64,000 bases of DNA. Origin: Nitrosomonas sp. Nm84 (GTDB taxonomy: Bacteria > Pseudomonadota > Gammaproteobacteria > Burkholderiales > Nitrosomonadaceae). Where the stretch lies: assembly GCF_003201565.1 (NCBI RefSeq), contig NZ_QJJP01000009.1, forward strand, positions 47,483-111,482, read 5' to 3'. A model generated the notes under the pieces. It was not told where the DNA came from. It saw only the letters and a list, made by a program, of their open reading frames with translations, and searched no databases. The position numbers and the translations under genes were made by a program. Below, one piece after another: positions 1 to 9,121 of this stretch. How positions within the stretch are numbered: the stretch's first letter is position 1; every line of letters starts with the position of its first letter.

Positions 1-563
1 GCATAAGGTGTCAACGTGCCACCGATGGAAATATTGACAAACAGCACACCGATCGTGGCGTATTTCAGACGCGTGGATATCTCTTTGCTGAATAATGTAT
101 CGCGCAACATCAGTGCCGCAAGCGTCATTGCAGCCGGCTCCGTAATAAATGAACCCAGCAACGGAACGAATGCCAGCAATAAAAAATACATCACCATGCC
201 AGTATTGATTGGCAATAGAATTGCTACACGATGAACAGTCGCGGCGGTAAAATCCAGGATCGGACGTGTCCCGGCAATGACCATGATCACAAATACGAAC
301 ATCGGTTCAGTAAAATCGCGCGACTCCAGGTAAGTAATTGCTTCATGTTTGCCACTCACGGCAAATATAAACAGTATCAAAATCATAGCCCATAAACCGA
401 ACACCACCTCCACTTCGCCTAATAGATGCCAAATACCTGCATGGCGCGGCTGAATGTGCGCGAGATGTTCGAAATACTTGGTTGAAAATGTATGGATCAC
501 TGCCAATGCAAATAATATGGCAGCAATCAACTGAACGGACGTTGGATTCATCATGATTGTCAT
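1..563 (-). CDS. Putative Na+/H+ antiporter, N-terminal part (cut by window edge)
   Basis: This reading frame runs leftward and leaves the window, so only about 187 N-terminal residues are visible. The product is an integral membrane protein with at least four or five hydrophobic segments. It carries a conserved stretch reading LLGEVEVVFGLWA and then EPMFVFVIMVIAGTRP. These match my recollection of the putative Na+/H+ antiporter family Na_H_antiport_3 (PF07399). Three in-frame ATG codons (563, 554, 551) compete as the start, and none has a strong Shine-Dalgarno sequence. Ion specificity is inferred from the family name only. Confidence 0.7.
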   Translation of the reverse strand, partial: MTIMMNPTSVQLIAAILFALAVIHTFSTKYFEHLAHIQPRHAGIWHLLGEVEVVFGLWAMILILFIFAVSGKHEAITYLESRDFTEPMFVFVIMVIAGTRPILDFTAATVHRVAILLPINTGMVMYFLLLAFVPLLGSFITEPAAMTLAALMLRDTLFSKEISTRLKYATIGVLFVNISIGGTLTPY

Positions 564-645
564 TAACGATATAAAAGTAAATATTTAAAACCTGACAATC
601 ATAACATTACTCGTGAGTGATACCGTACGGCCTTTTGTTCATACT

Positions 646-1377
646 TCATAAATTTCCCAAATCAACCATAAACCGCCGGATGCGCTCGGCATTTACACCC
701 AAATCACCTTTTCCGACGCGAGAGACCGAGCGCATATCGACGCGCGTTTGGTTCCCCATCGTTTGTACCCGAATCACCACATCATCCTTAAAACCCATAA
801 TAGGCGTAGCATCAGTGGCTTCAATCCTGCCATTTGCAACAGAAATAATGGAAACTTCCCAACCTCGCTTTCTTACCAATGCAGCCGCTTGTTCGAACAC
901 CTGATCGAATGGGCGATCAACCAATAATGGACCAATGTCAGGATAACCGGCTTCCTGCAAAGCGACCAGATTCTCCGGCTTGAGGCGATCCAATGAGTTA
1001 TCCGACGCTGTTCGAAGTGCCTTTATCGCCACAAATTCAGGAGGATGTTGCAGATCCGTTGTAATATCATGAATGAGCGGCGCCCTCACGCCCGCAAATA
1101 CAGTCATCAGTATTGGCATCACGACTAAAAAACTCAATGTTGATCCTGCCGTCGTTGAAGCAATGCTTGGCTTTTTTGCCTTGATGGCACGCATCGTCCC
1201 GATCAATCCCAAAACAATGGCCAGCAACCCGATAGCTGCACCACCCGCAAGCCCCAATAAAGCCGGTTGAAAATCAACGATACTCAATCGATAACTCAGC
1301 ACAGCTAAAGCTGACATGAAGGCGGCAAACAGTGAAAGCTTGAAACTCCAACCGGTAAAATCAAATGGCTTATTCAT
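646..1377 (-). CDS. DUF1499 domain membrane protein
   Basis: The 243-residue protein has two or three N-terminal membrane segments (roughly residues 15-35, 40-65 and 85-105). A soluble C-terminal DUF1499 domain follows, with the family features RPFDQVFEQA, VANGRIEATDATPIMGFKDDV and VDMRSVSRVGKGDLGVNAERI. The biochemical role of DUF1499 is not known. I chose the ATG at 1377 over an upstream GTG at 1389. It stands alone, with no obvious operon partner. Confidence 0.75.
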   Translation of the reverse strand: MNKPFDFTGWSFKLSLFAAFMSALAVLSYRLSIVDFQPALLGLAGGAAIGLLAIVLGLIGTMRAIKAKKPSIASTTAGSTLSFLVVMPILMTVFAGVRAPLIHDITTDLQHPPEFVAIKALRTASDNSLDRLKPENLVALQEAGYPDIGPLLVDRPFDQVFEQAAALVRKRGWEVSIISVANGRIEATDATPIMGFKDDVVIRVQTMGNQTRVDMRSVSRVGKGDLGVNAERIRRFMVDLGNL

Positions 1378-1521
1378 AGTCGATATCACTCTAAGTAACG
1401 AAATAAATTAAACAGAAATATAATCCTATCACTTCACAATCTGAATAACCGCCAGTCATTTTATAAATTTGTTAAACCGATCCGGGCATTGGGCCTACGA
1501 AATAACAGCCATACATCAATC

Positions 1522-1915
1522 ATGATGATCGATATCGACAATCTCAAACTACTCACAATGACAATTATGTTCATGCCCTGGGAGATCAGGCTCTGGTCCA
1601 CTTGGCTAGAGTTTCTGCAAAGAGAAGCGCGCAGCGGAGATATTCTGGCACGCTGGGGGTGAAAAATTTCTGATTTTCTTACCTAAAACCAAATTAGCAG
1701 ATGCCGTGACCCTAGCAAACCGGCTGCGCAAAAAAATTTCAGCAATCCGGATTGCAACCGCTCAAGGCGAGAGACTCTCGTTCACCGCACGCTTTGGTAT
1801 AGCTCACACCAATGATATCAACATATCACTCGACGAGTTAATTTGTCTGGCTGATCAACAACTTTACAGTGAAAAAAAGCAAGAATGTAATTACGTGTGC
1901 GCAAATCTATTCTGA
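1522..1915 (+). pseudogene. Decayed GGDEF (diguanylate cyclase) domain remnant
   Basis: Three frames must be joined to recover a GGDEF domain. MMIDIDN starts at 1522, NDNYVHALGDQALVHLARV is read from 1557, and LQREARSGDILARW is read from 1615. From 1661 the frame EKFLIFLPKTKLADAV continues to the stop at 1915. Breaks lie near 1556, at about 1614 (one extra base) and in the G run near 1655-1659 (two bases missing relative to a normal RWGGEEF). Even when repaired, the signature would read GGEKF, which is degenerate. No N-terminal sensory domain is visible upstream. I infer a dead fragment of a diguanylate cyclase gene. Confidence 0.7.
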
Positions 1916-2016
1916 TTGGTAGGGTATATCAACAAAATAACACATCGAGATCAATGTGAAAGGTGTACACCCCGCCGTTTACTTGCAATCGTTGATCAAA
2001 CAAAAATCTCCGACTG

Positions 2017-2217
2017 TTAATGCAATCCTAGAAACTCGAGCGTATTTTCAAGATCTCCATCATCATCAAAATCATCATTGGTCACCAGTTCATCAATGAG
2101 CTTAACAATCCGACTATCTGGAATCATACCATCCGCTAAAACACTCTCATCATCAATATCGACATCAACAGGACTGATAACATTCGCACGTTCAACAGAG
2201 CATTTTTTCATCACCAT
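2017..2217 (-). CDS. Small acidic protein, paralogue A (66 aa)
   Basis: The start at 2217 is fixed by a strong AAGGAGG at 2224-2230, six bases upstream. The 66-residue product is very acidic, with Asp-rich blocks DVDIDDES and NDDFDDDGD, and ends in LEFLGLH. It aligns end to end with the 66-residue protein at 3139-3339. The shared C-terminal pattern is IPxxRxxKxIDE, then an Asp-rich run, then LGxH. There is no signal peptide, membrane segment or cysteine pair. I do not recognise the family. The conserved RxxKxIDE helix and LGxH end suggest a folded regulator or adaptor, but that is inference. Confidence 0.7.
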   Translation of the reverse strand: MVMKKCSVERANVISPVDVDIDDESVLADGMIPDSRIVKLIDELVTNDDFDDDGDLENTLEFLGLH

Positions 2218-2444
2218 GGCAAACCTCCTTGCGACATTGGTTGTGTAGTACTCAGTAGAACACATTGTTGTCAAGGTTAAATTAAAGATTAGAAACAGTT
2301 TCTACTAATAATTTGAGAGTTTGGTAATTCCCCTCAGAGAATTCCAGAAAAAATTAATCTAACAAAATGATTTATAACGATAATTTATTAAAGCAAAAGT
2401 AAATAGTCCTTAAACTCTAAATCTGAATATTTACTTGCTGTCTT

Positions 2445-3077
2445 TTATTGTTCAGGTAACCACAGAGATTGTACGTGATGCCGTTTTAAAGCCAGCCACT
2501 GCAGCGCAATAATCGCGCTGGCCGAATTGATTTTGCCTGATTGCAATAATGCGAGTGCTGCATCTAATTTGATGACATGCACTTTGATATCCTCACCTTC
2601 TTCACTTACACCATGCACGCCGCCCGCATGTGTCACATCAACCCGGCCACAAAATAAAGCAATACGTTCTGTGGTACCACCGGGGCTCACTAAAAAATCA
2701 TACAGCGGGATCAAATCAGTCATGACACAACCGGCTTCTTCCAAACTTTCGCGTATCACCACTGCTTGCGCTGTTTCATCGGCGTCAATCATACCGGCTA
2801 CGATTTCCAGCAACCACGGTCCATCTGGCGCAGTAAGTGCACCGACACGAAATTGCTCAATCAATATTACTTCATCGCGGATAGGATCATACGGTAAAAC
2901 TGCCGCCGCATGACCTCGCTCGAATATCTCCCGCATCAGCGGGTGACTCCATTCACCGCTGAATAATCGATGACGCAAACAATAACGTTCCAGACGAAAA
3001 AACCCCTCAAAACAGATTGTTTTTTCGAAAATCTCCACATCAGCATTGGTCACTTTCAATCCCTCAGAATCAAGCAA
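2445..3077 (-). CDS. nudF: ADP-ribose pyrophosphatase (Nudix hydrolase)
   Basis: This 210-residue protein hydrolyses ADP-ribose to AMP and ribose 5-phosphate in the cytoplasm, judged by close similarity to NudF. The Nudix box is intact: G-x5-E-x7-RESLEEAG, starting at GMIDADE. It is preceded by ERGHAAAVLPYDPIRDEVILIEQ and followed by FLVSPGGTTERI, both NudF hallmarks. Position 3077 is a TTG without a clear Shine-Dalgarno sequence. An in-frame GTG at 3050 has GAGGG seven bases upstream and may be the true start. The gene lies between the two paralogous 66-residue acidic proteins, all on the same strand. Confidence 0.9.
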   Translation of the reverse strand: MLDSEGLKVTNADVEIFEKTICFEGFFRLERYCLRHRLFSGEWSHPLMREIFERGHAAAVLPYDPIRDEVILIEQFRVGALTAPDGPWLLEIVAGMIDADETAQAVVIRESLEEAGCVMTDLIPLYDFLVSPGGTTERIALFCGRVDVTHAGGVHGVSEEGEDIKVHVIKLDAALALLQSGKINSASAIIALQWLALKRHHVQSLWLPEQ

Positions 3078-3138
3078 CTTAATATTAACGCGATTCCCGA
3101 TGCTCTAGTAAAGATATAAAAACCATACACTTGAAAGA

Positions 3139-3339
3139 TTAGTGAAATCCTAGCGAGTCAAGGTCGACATCATCTGCGTCATCATCACCGAAATCATCCT
3201 TGGTTGCTTCGAATTCATCGATTATTTTCGCAAACCGACCCACCGGAATCTTGCTATCCATCAGAGCATCATCCTCATAATTCTCATCATCAGCGGAATA
3301 GACACTATCTTCATCATCAAAGAAAAGCTCTTTATTCAT
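3139..3339 (-). CDS. Small acidic protein, paralogue B (66 aa)
   Basis: The start at 3339 follows a GGAGG nine bases upstream. The protein has exactly the same length as the paralogue at 2017-2217. It shares the pattern IPxxRxxKxIDE, an Asp-rich block (DDFGDDDADDVDLD) and the C-terminal LGFH. The N-terminal halves are acidic but hardly alignable. It sits 62 bases upstream of nudF. No known domain is apparent, and a function cannot be assigned. Confidence 0.7.
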   Translation of the reverse strand: MNKELFFDDEDSVYSADDENYEDDALMDSKIPVGRFAKIIDEFEATKDDFGDDDADDVDLDSLGFH

Positions 3340-3713
3340 TAGAATCAACCTCCATGTAACATTTTTAATAAAACCTATTGATATCACGTCACCATGACTC
3401 AAGAATTAAAGATTACACACAGTTTTCCCCAGCAATTCTAAAATTTGTATAAAAATCATTAAGGAAACAAACAAAATGCTGATCAAACGAATCGCACCCC
3501 GCACCCTAAAATTTGTTCAATCACACAAAACCATACTTTGATCGAGCCATTTTCGATATATTGACCCCATCAACAATGGATGAGCAGCAGCATGGACGAA
3601 GAAACAAAATCACTATTATTTAACATTGCTCATAGCCGAGATAGCAAGCAGCACCTAGACTCCCAGGTACATTTAGCGCTTTGGCGTTTACCAGCTGTTA
3701 CACACTACTGCCA
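3340..3713. other. Intergenic stretch without a supported gene
   Basis: The right part holds a 48-codon plus-strand frame (3592-3738) that runs into the 3' end of the lipoprotein gene. It has no convincing ribosome binding site and no recognisable similarity. Otherwise I see only AT-rich sequence and the Shine-Dalgarno of the small acidic gene at the left end. Confidence 0.5.
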
Positions 3714-4145
3714 CTACTGCCAGCCAGTAATCTCGTAGCCTTTCTCTTGCAAGCATCGCGATACGAAGTTTGCGTAAGCTTGATTGGGTTGCGCAGGCCT
3801 TGCCGAATAAAAAATCCCCCTCAGTAACCCTGCCACAGCACCACTTGTCGCTCCTATTATGGAGCCATGAGCGGCCGAACCGTAAATGGCTCCCCCCACT
3901 GCACCGCTCGCGGCACCGACACCGGCACCCATAGCTGTACTGGTCGCAACATTACCGCCCCTTCCACTACCTTCCTGAGCGCCTGATGATGCTGCCATTT
4001 GCTTGCAAGCTTCAATATCCTGTTCTGCAGCTTCTCTCCCCACAGACTGAAAATGAGAATTGGGATATAAGATCGGTTTTGTGCTGGAACACGCCGAAAC
4101 CCCAAGCACGATTAACCCCGCCATCAATATCAACAATAATTTCAT
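3714..4145 (-). CDS. Glycine-zipper lipoprotein
   Basis: The 143-residue protein starts with a lipoprotein signal peptide (MKLLLILMAGLIVLGVSAC, lipobox VSAC with Cys19). It should therefore be lipidated and attached to a membrane. The centre is a Gly/Ala-rich segment (about residues 70-110, GAGVGAASGAVGGAIYG) of the glycine-zipper type found in outer-membrane lipoproteins. The C-terminus has a conserved-looking Cys (SRCLQEKGYE), as in many short glycine-zipper proteins. AAGGGAA lies just upstream of the ATG. The precise role is unknown. Confidence 0.75.
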   Translation of the reverse strand: MKLLLILMAGLIVLGVSACSSTKPILYPNSHFQSVGREAAEQDIEACKQMAASSGAQEGSGRGGNVATSTAMGAGVGAASGAVGGAIYGSAAHGSIIGATSGAVAGLLRGIFYSARPAQPNQAYANFVSRCLQEKGYEITGWQ

Positions 4146-4468
4146 AAGGTTCCCTTCTTTTCAAAAACATTCCTCACTAAATCAGTATAACCGGAATATT
4201 TCTGCAATGCTCTGTTTGGGAAATAAATTATCTGATAGATAAGCAGAATTATTAAATAAATACGCCAGAAAGTATTGTGAGAATAATCACAACCATGAAG
4301 GAAAAATTGCATCGATCATTCTGCGACGATATGTTGGTGCCGGCCATACCGGAAAAAAGCGCGCACCACGTGATAATTTGTCTAGAATCATGTGAAAAAC
4401 GCTACTATTGCAGTAGCGTTTTCCAGATTGGATTTATAAAAAACCCAGAGCTTTTCTCGTAATTCCAG
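4146..4468. other. Intergenic stretch with one strong hairpin
   Basis: Between the lipoprotein start and the cytochrome c peroxidase end there is AT-rich DNA plus the hairpin at 4396-4422. A 61-codon plus-strand frame at 4277-4462 runs straight through the hairpin and has no family features, so I do not call it a gene. Confidence 0.5.
4396..4422 (-). terminator. Intrinsic terminator after the cytochrome c peroxidase gene
   Basis: This is a perfect 11-bp stem (AAAACGCTACT paired with AGTAGCGTTTT) with a five-base loop. Read on the minus strand it lies 46 bases past the peroxidase stop codon and ends in a T run, as expected for Rho-independent termination. The stem's A/T ends would let it act on the plus strand too. 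Confidence 0.8.
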
Positions 4469-5491
4469 TTATTCTTTACCTTTACTGGTTAAAGTACTCA
4501 AGAATGCTTTTACATCGTTAATAAATTCAGGGCCGACTTTACGACCAAGTTGATGCTCTGCCATTTCGCGAATTGCTTCATCGAGTGTTGCAATCGAACC
4601 ATCATGAAAATAGGGGCCTGTTTTAGTAATATTTCTCAGACTTGGTACTTTGAATACTTTCTTGTCAGCTTCAATTCCGGTTACATCAAATCTTCCCAAA
4701 TCAGCTGTGTCATAGGGCTCGACAATGCCCATTTTTTTATATGAATTTCCGCCAATTGCCACGCCATTGTGACAAGTTGCGCAACCCATATTGATAAATT
4801 TCTGCAAACCTCTTTTTTCAGTGTCATTCAAAGCTTTTTCATCGCCTTTGAGATAATCATCAAACCGTGAAGGCGTTAACAGCGTGCGCTCAAAAGCACC
4901 GATTGCCTTACCAACATTTTTGTATTGGAATGGATCTTTTTCATCCTTAAATGCTTCCGCAAACATACTCTTATATTCATCGATTTTTTTCAATTTATCG
5001 ACCACGGCAGCTTCATTCGGCATGCCCATTTCGACTGGATTCAAAATTGGACCCAGCGCCTGTTCTTCAACATCTTTCGCGCGTCCATCCCAGAATTGGG
5101 CAATATGCAGTGCCGCATTCATCGTAGTCGGTGAATTTCTACCGCCACGCTTTCCTTCATGGCCTGGTGACGTCGGTTGACTATCTACACCAAAATTATC
5201 CAGTTGATGGCACGAACTGCAAGCAATCCGATCGTTGACTGAAAGTCGGGGATCCAAATAAAGCTTTTTTCCCAGTGCAATCAAAGCTGCATTTTTTTTC
5301 TCATCAATAATCGATGCAGGCAAAGGCTCAAAAAACAATTTTAAGCTGGCTTTATCCAGCATATGATGGCCACCACCATGCATCATGCCGCCGTGATGAT
5401 CGCCATCGTGCATGCCACCTTTATGATCAGGACCACTTTGAGCATAACTATAAGAACTTAACATAAGCCCCAGAAACAAAAATATTTTCAT
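4469..5491 (-). CDS. Diheme cytochrome c peroxidase with His-rich N-terminus
   Basis: This is a periplasmic enzyme of the CCP/MauG family that reduces hydrogen peroxide with electrons from small c-type cytochromes. It has a signal peptide (residues 1-17, SYSYA). Two heme c motifs follow: CSSCH at 91-95 (peroxidatic domain) and CATCH at 237-241. Family sequences such as GRNSPTTMNAAL, FWDGRAKDVEEQA and FKVPSLRNITKTGPYFHDGS are intact. The mature N-terminus (about residues 20-45) is very rich in His, Gly and Met, which is not part of the usual enzyme and could bind copper or other metals. GGAGG lies just before the ATG. It is monocistronic, with its own terminator. Confidence 0.92.
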   Translation of the reverse strand: MKIFLFLGLMLSSYSYAQSGPDHKGGMHDGDHHGGMMHGGGHHMLDKASLKLFFEPLPASIIDEKKNAALIALGKKLYLDPRLSVNDRIACSSCHQLDNFGVDSQPTSPGHEGKRGGRNSPTTMNAALHIAQFWDGRAKDVEEQALGPILNPVEMGMPNEAAVVDKLKKIDEYKSMFAEAFKDEKDPFQYKNVGKAIGAFERTLLTPSRFDDYLKGDEKALNDTEKRGLQKFINMGCATCHNGVAIGGNSYKKMGIVEPYDTADLGRFDVTGIEADKKVFKVPSLRNITKTGPYFHDGSIATLDEAIREMAEHQLGRKVGPEFINDVKAFLSTLTSKGKE

Positions 5492-5646
5492 ATAACCTCC
5501 AAAAATTTTAACAACTGTAATACTCTGAACAATGCTACTGAACGAATAGCATACTGATTTCTGAAGAATTGTTAAAGGGAAAAAATTTTCAGACTCCCTT
5601 TACATAAATTCCAGAACTGCTAATGAAGAATAATTTATGAGTTCAT

Positions 5647-7896
5647 TTATGCTTTACTTTGAATAAAAACTTCAAATTTATCGACTGTCAGCGGCTTGCT
5701 GAAAAAATAACCTTGACCGTAATCGCAACCCATGGTCATCAATAGCTGTTTCTGCGAATCTGTCTCCACACCCTCCGCAATGACTTTCATGCCCAGACGA
5801 TGGGCCATGGTGATAATTGCCTCACATAAAATTCTGTCGTTGGATTTGCTGTCCAGATTGGAAACAAATGACTGGTCAATTTTAAGATAATCAATATCAA
5901 ATTTCTTCAGATAGGATAGCGACGAATAACCCGTACCAAAATCATCAATCGCCACCTGCACACCGGCATCTCGGAAATTTAATAGTCGTTTGACCACCAG
6001 TTCGTGGACATCCAACAGCAGGTTCTCGGTAATCTCTACAATGACGCTCTGCCCACTGAGTCCGAGTTCACCTAAATGATTCATCCAATCACTTCTTTTG
6101 CTAATGAATTGTTTGGGTGATTTATTGATGCTGATTTGAAAATTCGTATTGAAATTTGCTTGCCACAAAGCAACCTGATCGATTGCCTGTTTGAATACCC
6201 AATCACCAATCTCTGCAATCAGATTGGTTTCTTCTGCAATACTGACAAATTCTGCCGGACCAATCGTCCCTCGTTCCGGATGCTGCCAACGAATCAGTGC
6301 CTCGGCTTTGTATACATTGCCGGTTACCAGTTCCACAATTGGTTGATACATTAAAAAGAACTGACCATCTGCAAGTGCATGACGCAATTCGTATGCGATT
6401 TTCGAACGAATTTCCTTGGCCATTCGCATATTCGATGTAAAGCATTGCCAGCAATTGCGCCCATTATTTTTAGCCGCATACATCGCTTGATCGGCATTCT
6501 TCATCAACATATCCGCGCTGCTAGCATCATCGGGAAAAAACGTCACGCCAATACTCGCGGAAACGTACGCCGACTTGGTATTCAAACGAAATGGCTTTAC
6601 CAATTCCAGCAGGATTTTCTGAATGATCATCTCAGCGCAACGTTGATCATTGATACCGTTTAGAATAATCGTAAACTCATCGCCGCCTAAACGCGCTACG
6701 GTATCCGTTTCACGAACACAGCTACTAAGCCGTTTTGCCGCTTCCACCAACAACGCATCGCCGACACTGTGCCCGAATGAATCATTTACTTCTTTGAAGC
6801 GATCCAGGTCAATAAACAACACTGCCAATTGCGTCCCAAGGCGGGAGGCATTTTTGATATCGTGACTCAATCGATCGTAAAACATATTACGATTCGGCAA
6901 ACCGGTCAAAGAATCATAATTCGCTTGCTGCCATATAATTTCATCCGATTTTTTCTTATCGGTGATATCAGAAAAATTGATCAGATAATAACTGATGAGC
7001 CCATCCTTGCTACGCACCGGGATAATGCTAAACCACGCCGGATACTCCTGTTTGCTCTCATTTCTATTCCAAATTTCGCCTTGCCAATGGTTATATTGCT
7101 GAACACTCAGCCAGATTTTCTGAAAAAACTTAGCGCTGTGTCGCTTCGACACCACAATTGACACGGGTTTACCAATCACCTCTTCTTCCGTATAACCAGT
7201 CAACTTATTAAATGCTTTATTGATAGCAATGATTACCTTACTCGCATCGGCAATCATAATCGCTTCCGTACTATTCTCAAAAACCTTGCTGGAAAGATTC
7301 AATTGCTCATTCACTTTCTGTTGCTCCAGCGCAATCCCGATAATGAACGATCCGATTTCGAGCAATTTGCGGTGGAATATACTGGGTAAACGATGCTCAA
7401 AACTGGACAGCGCGAACGATCCAATACTCTCACCACCCTTACTGCGTATTGGTATTGACCAACAAGAGAGGATATTAAAATCAATAGCTAATTGCCGAAT
7501 ACTCTGCCAGCGTGGATCGTCAAGCGTGTTTTCCACAAAAACCGCTTCTTGACGAAATACCGCATTCCCGCAAGACCCAGCGCCAGGACCGGGGCGCAAA
7601 CCATTCAGTTGCACAATACATTCCTCAGGAACGCTTGGTGCGGCAAATACGTTCATGCATTGTTTTTCCTTGTCCAGCAGCATGACGGTTGCCACCGCAT
7701 TATCCAGCAACTGCTCCATCAACAGGCAAACTTCTTCACAAATCTCTTTATAGTTATTTCCCAATACCACTAACTCAAGAACCTCCTGCTGAAACTGGAG
7801 AATCCTACCCTGCTCCACATTGGTTAAATCAAAATAATTGGTCGGTGTAAAAATCTGATGAAATGAATCCTTTGCTGTAAGAATATTTTTACTCAT
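5647..7896 (-). CDS. GAF-PAS-GGDEF-EAL cyclic-di-GMP signalling protein
   Basis: The 749-residue cytoplasmic protein has four domains in order: GAF (about 40-190), PAS (about 205-315), GGDEF (about 325-485) and EAL (about 505-745). The cyclase signature is intact as ARLGGDEF. The phosphodiesterase part keeps EALIRWQHPERG, ITENLLL and DDFGTGYSSLSYLKKF with the following KIDQSF. Both making and breaking of cyclic di-GMP are therefore possible. No membrane segment is present, so the GAF and PAS domains probably sense a soluble ligand or redox state. It is a single gene with no visible operon partner. Confidence 0.92.
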   Translation of the reverse strand: MSKNILTAKDSFHQIFTPTNYFDLTNVEQGRILQFQQEVLELVVLGNNYKEICEEVCLLMEQLLDNAVATVMLLDKEKQCMNVFAAPSVPEECIVQLNGLRPGPGAGSCGNAVFRQEAVFVENTLDDPRWQSIRQLAIDFNILSCWSIPIRSKGGESIGSFALSSFEHRLPSIFHRKLLEIGSFIIGIALEQQKVNEQLNLSSKVFENSTEAIMIADASKVIIAINKAFNKLTGYTEEEVIGKPVSIVVSKRHSAKFFQKIWLSVQQYNHWQGEIWNRNESKQEYPAWFSIIPVRSKDGLISYYLINFSDITDKKKSDEIIWQQANYDSLTGLPNRNMFYDRLSHDIKNASRLGTQLAVLFIDLDRFKEVNDSFGHSVGDALLVEAAKRLSSCVRETDTVARLGGDEFTIILNGINDQRCAEMIIQKILLELVKPFRLNTKSAYVSASIGVTFFPDDASSADMLMKNADQAMYAAKNNGRNCWQCFTSNMRMAKEIRSKIAYELRHALADGQFFLMYQPIVELVTGNVYKAEALIRWQHPERGTIGPAEFVSIAEETNLIAEIGDWVFKQAIDQVALWQANFNTNFQISINKSPKQFISKRSDWMNHLGELGLSGQSVIVEITENLLLDVHELVVKRLLNFRDAGVQVAIDDFGTGYSSLSYLKKFDIDYLKIDQSFVSNLDSKSNDRILCEAIITMAHRLGMKVIAEGVETDSQKQLLMTMGCDYGQGYFFSKPLTVDKFEVFIQSKA

Positions 7897-8053
7897 TACT
7901 CGCTACCATAAGTTAATAGGGTTTTAGAAAATCAAAGGAAATCTAAAGACAGAGTAAAGTCCATCACCGCAAGCACAGAACTTCAGCTTTTTAATTCGTT
8001 GACCGACAATACAACGCAATCGCTTTAACAACCTACTAAAGCAACCGCAACGA

Positions 8054-8980
8054 TCACTTACTTTTGCAGCTCACCTCTCCAATATGTATCTCACCTCTGG
8101 TTTCAGCTAACTGCACCTGTTTTTCTCGTTCTCGATATCTGGCTCTATCTTCATCCGAACGATCATGATAGCAAGCCGGGCAACTGATTCCCCGCTGATA
8201 ATACTCACTTAATTTATCTTCTTCTGAAATGGGCAGACGACAGGCATGACACTGGTCATAGCTGCCTTTCTCAAGCTGATGATTCACGGTAACTCGTTCA
8301 TCAAACACAAAACACTCGCCCTGCCATAAAGACTCCGCTTCTGGAATTTCTTCAAGGTATTTCAGAATACCCCCCTGCAAATGATAAACCTCTTCAAAAC
8401 CCTGCTGCTTTAAATACGCTGTGGATTTCTCACAACGAATTCCGCCAGTACAATACATCGCCACTTTCTTATGCACTGATGGATCCAAGTGCTGGGACAC
8501 ATAGTGTGGAAACTCACGAAAAGTTATGGTGTGTGGATTTACCGCACGAACAAAAGCACCGACCGCGACCTCATACCGATTGCGTGTGTCGATCAACAAA
8601 ACATCAGGGTCATTAATTAAATCATTCCAATCACGTGGCGCCACGTAGGTTCCAACCGATTGCTTAGGATCAATTCCTTCAACCCCCATGGTGACAATCT
8701 CTTTCTTCAGTTTCACTTTGCTGCGTTTGAATGGCATTTCATCCGTCATAGATTCCTTGACCGTTATGCCAGCAAACTCAGGTATTGTCTCCATCCACCC
8801 TAAAACAGAATCGATACCTGCTCGGTTGCCAGAAATGGTGCCATTGACGCCTTCTTCCGCCAGCAACAGCGTCCCTTTTACCTGATTCTCAATCATCTTC
8901 GCCTGCAACGGACGTTGTATTTCTTTATATTGAGGCAGATATACAAATTTATACAATGCACAAACGACGAATTCTGACAT
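8054..8980 (-). CDS. trhO: tRNA uridine(34) hydroxylase
   Basis: TrhO (formerly YceA) makes 5-hydroxyuridine at the wobble position of certain tRNAs using oxygen. The 308-residue protein has the N-terminal acylphosphatase-like part with [11 protein letters not shown] central rhodanese domain follows with the active-site loop [10 protein letters not shown] (Cys177). The C-terminus is rich in Cys (CHACRLP, CPACYH) and probably binds a metal. Length and motifs are normal for the family. AAGGAAT precedes the ATG. Confidence 0.92.
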   Translation of the reverse strand: MSEFVVCALYKFVYLPQYKEIQRPLQAKMIENQVKGTLLLAEEGVNGTISGNRAGIDSVLGWMETIPEFAGITVKESMTDEMPFKRSKVKLKKEIVTMGVEGIDPKQSVGTYVAPRDWNDLINDPDVLLIDTRNRYEVAVGAFVRAVNPHTITFREFPHYVSQHLDPSVHKKVAMYCTGGIRCEKSTAYLKQQGFEEVYHLQGGILKYLEEIPEAESLWQGECFVFDERVTVNHQLEKGSYDQCHACRLPISEEDKLSEYYQRGISCPACYHDRSDEDRARYREREKQVQLAETRGEIHIGEVSCKSK

Positions 8981-9121
8981 TTTTATTCCTTTGATAAACG
9001 GAGAGTACTCTGGATCAAATTAATGCGACCCACTTTTAAAATGATAAGCCACCGTAACCCCAAATAGCTGTACCCGAAATAAATAATAATAAGACAAGAA
9101 TAACAAATAGAGAACGAGATT

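Noticed and set aside
3592..3738. 48-codon plus-strand frame beginning MDEETKSLLFNIAHSRD
   Set aside because: No convincing ribosome site, no recognisable family, and its end overlaps the lipoprotein gene on the other strand.
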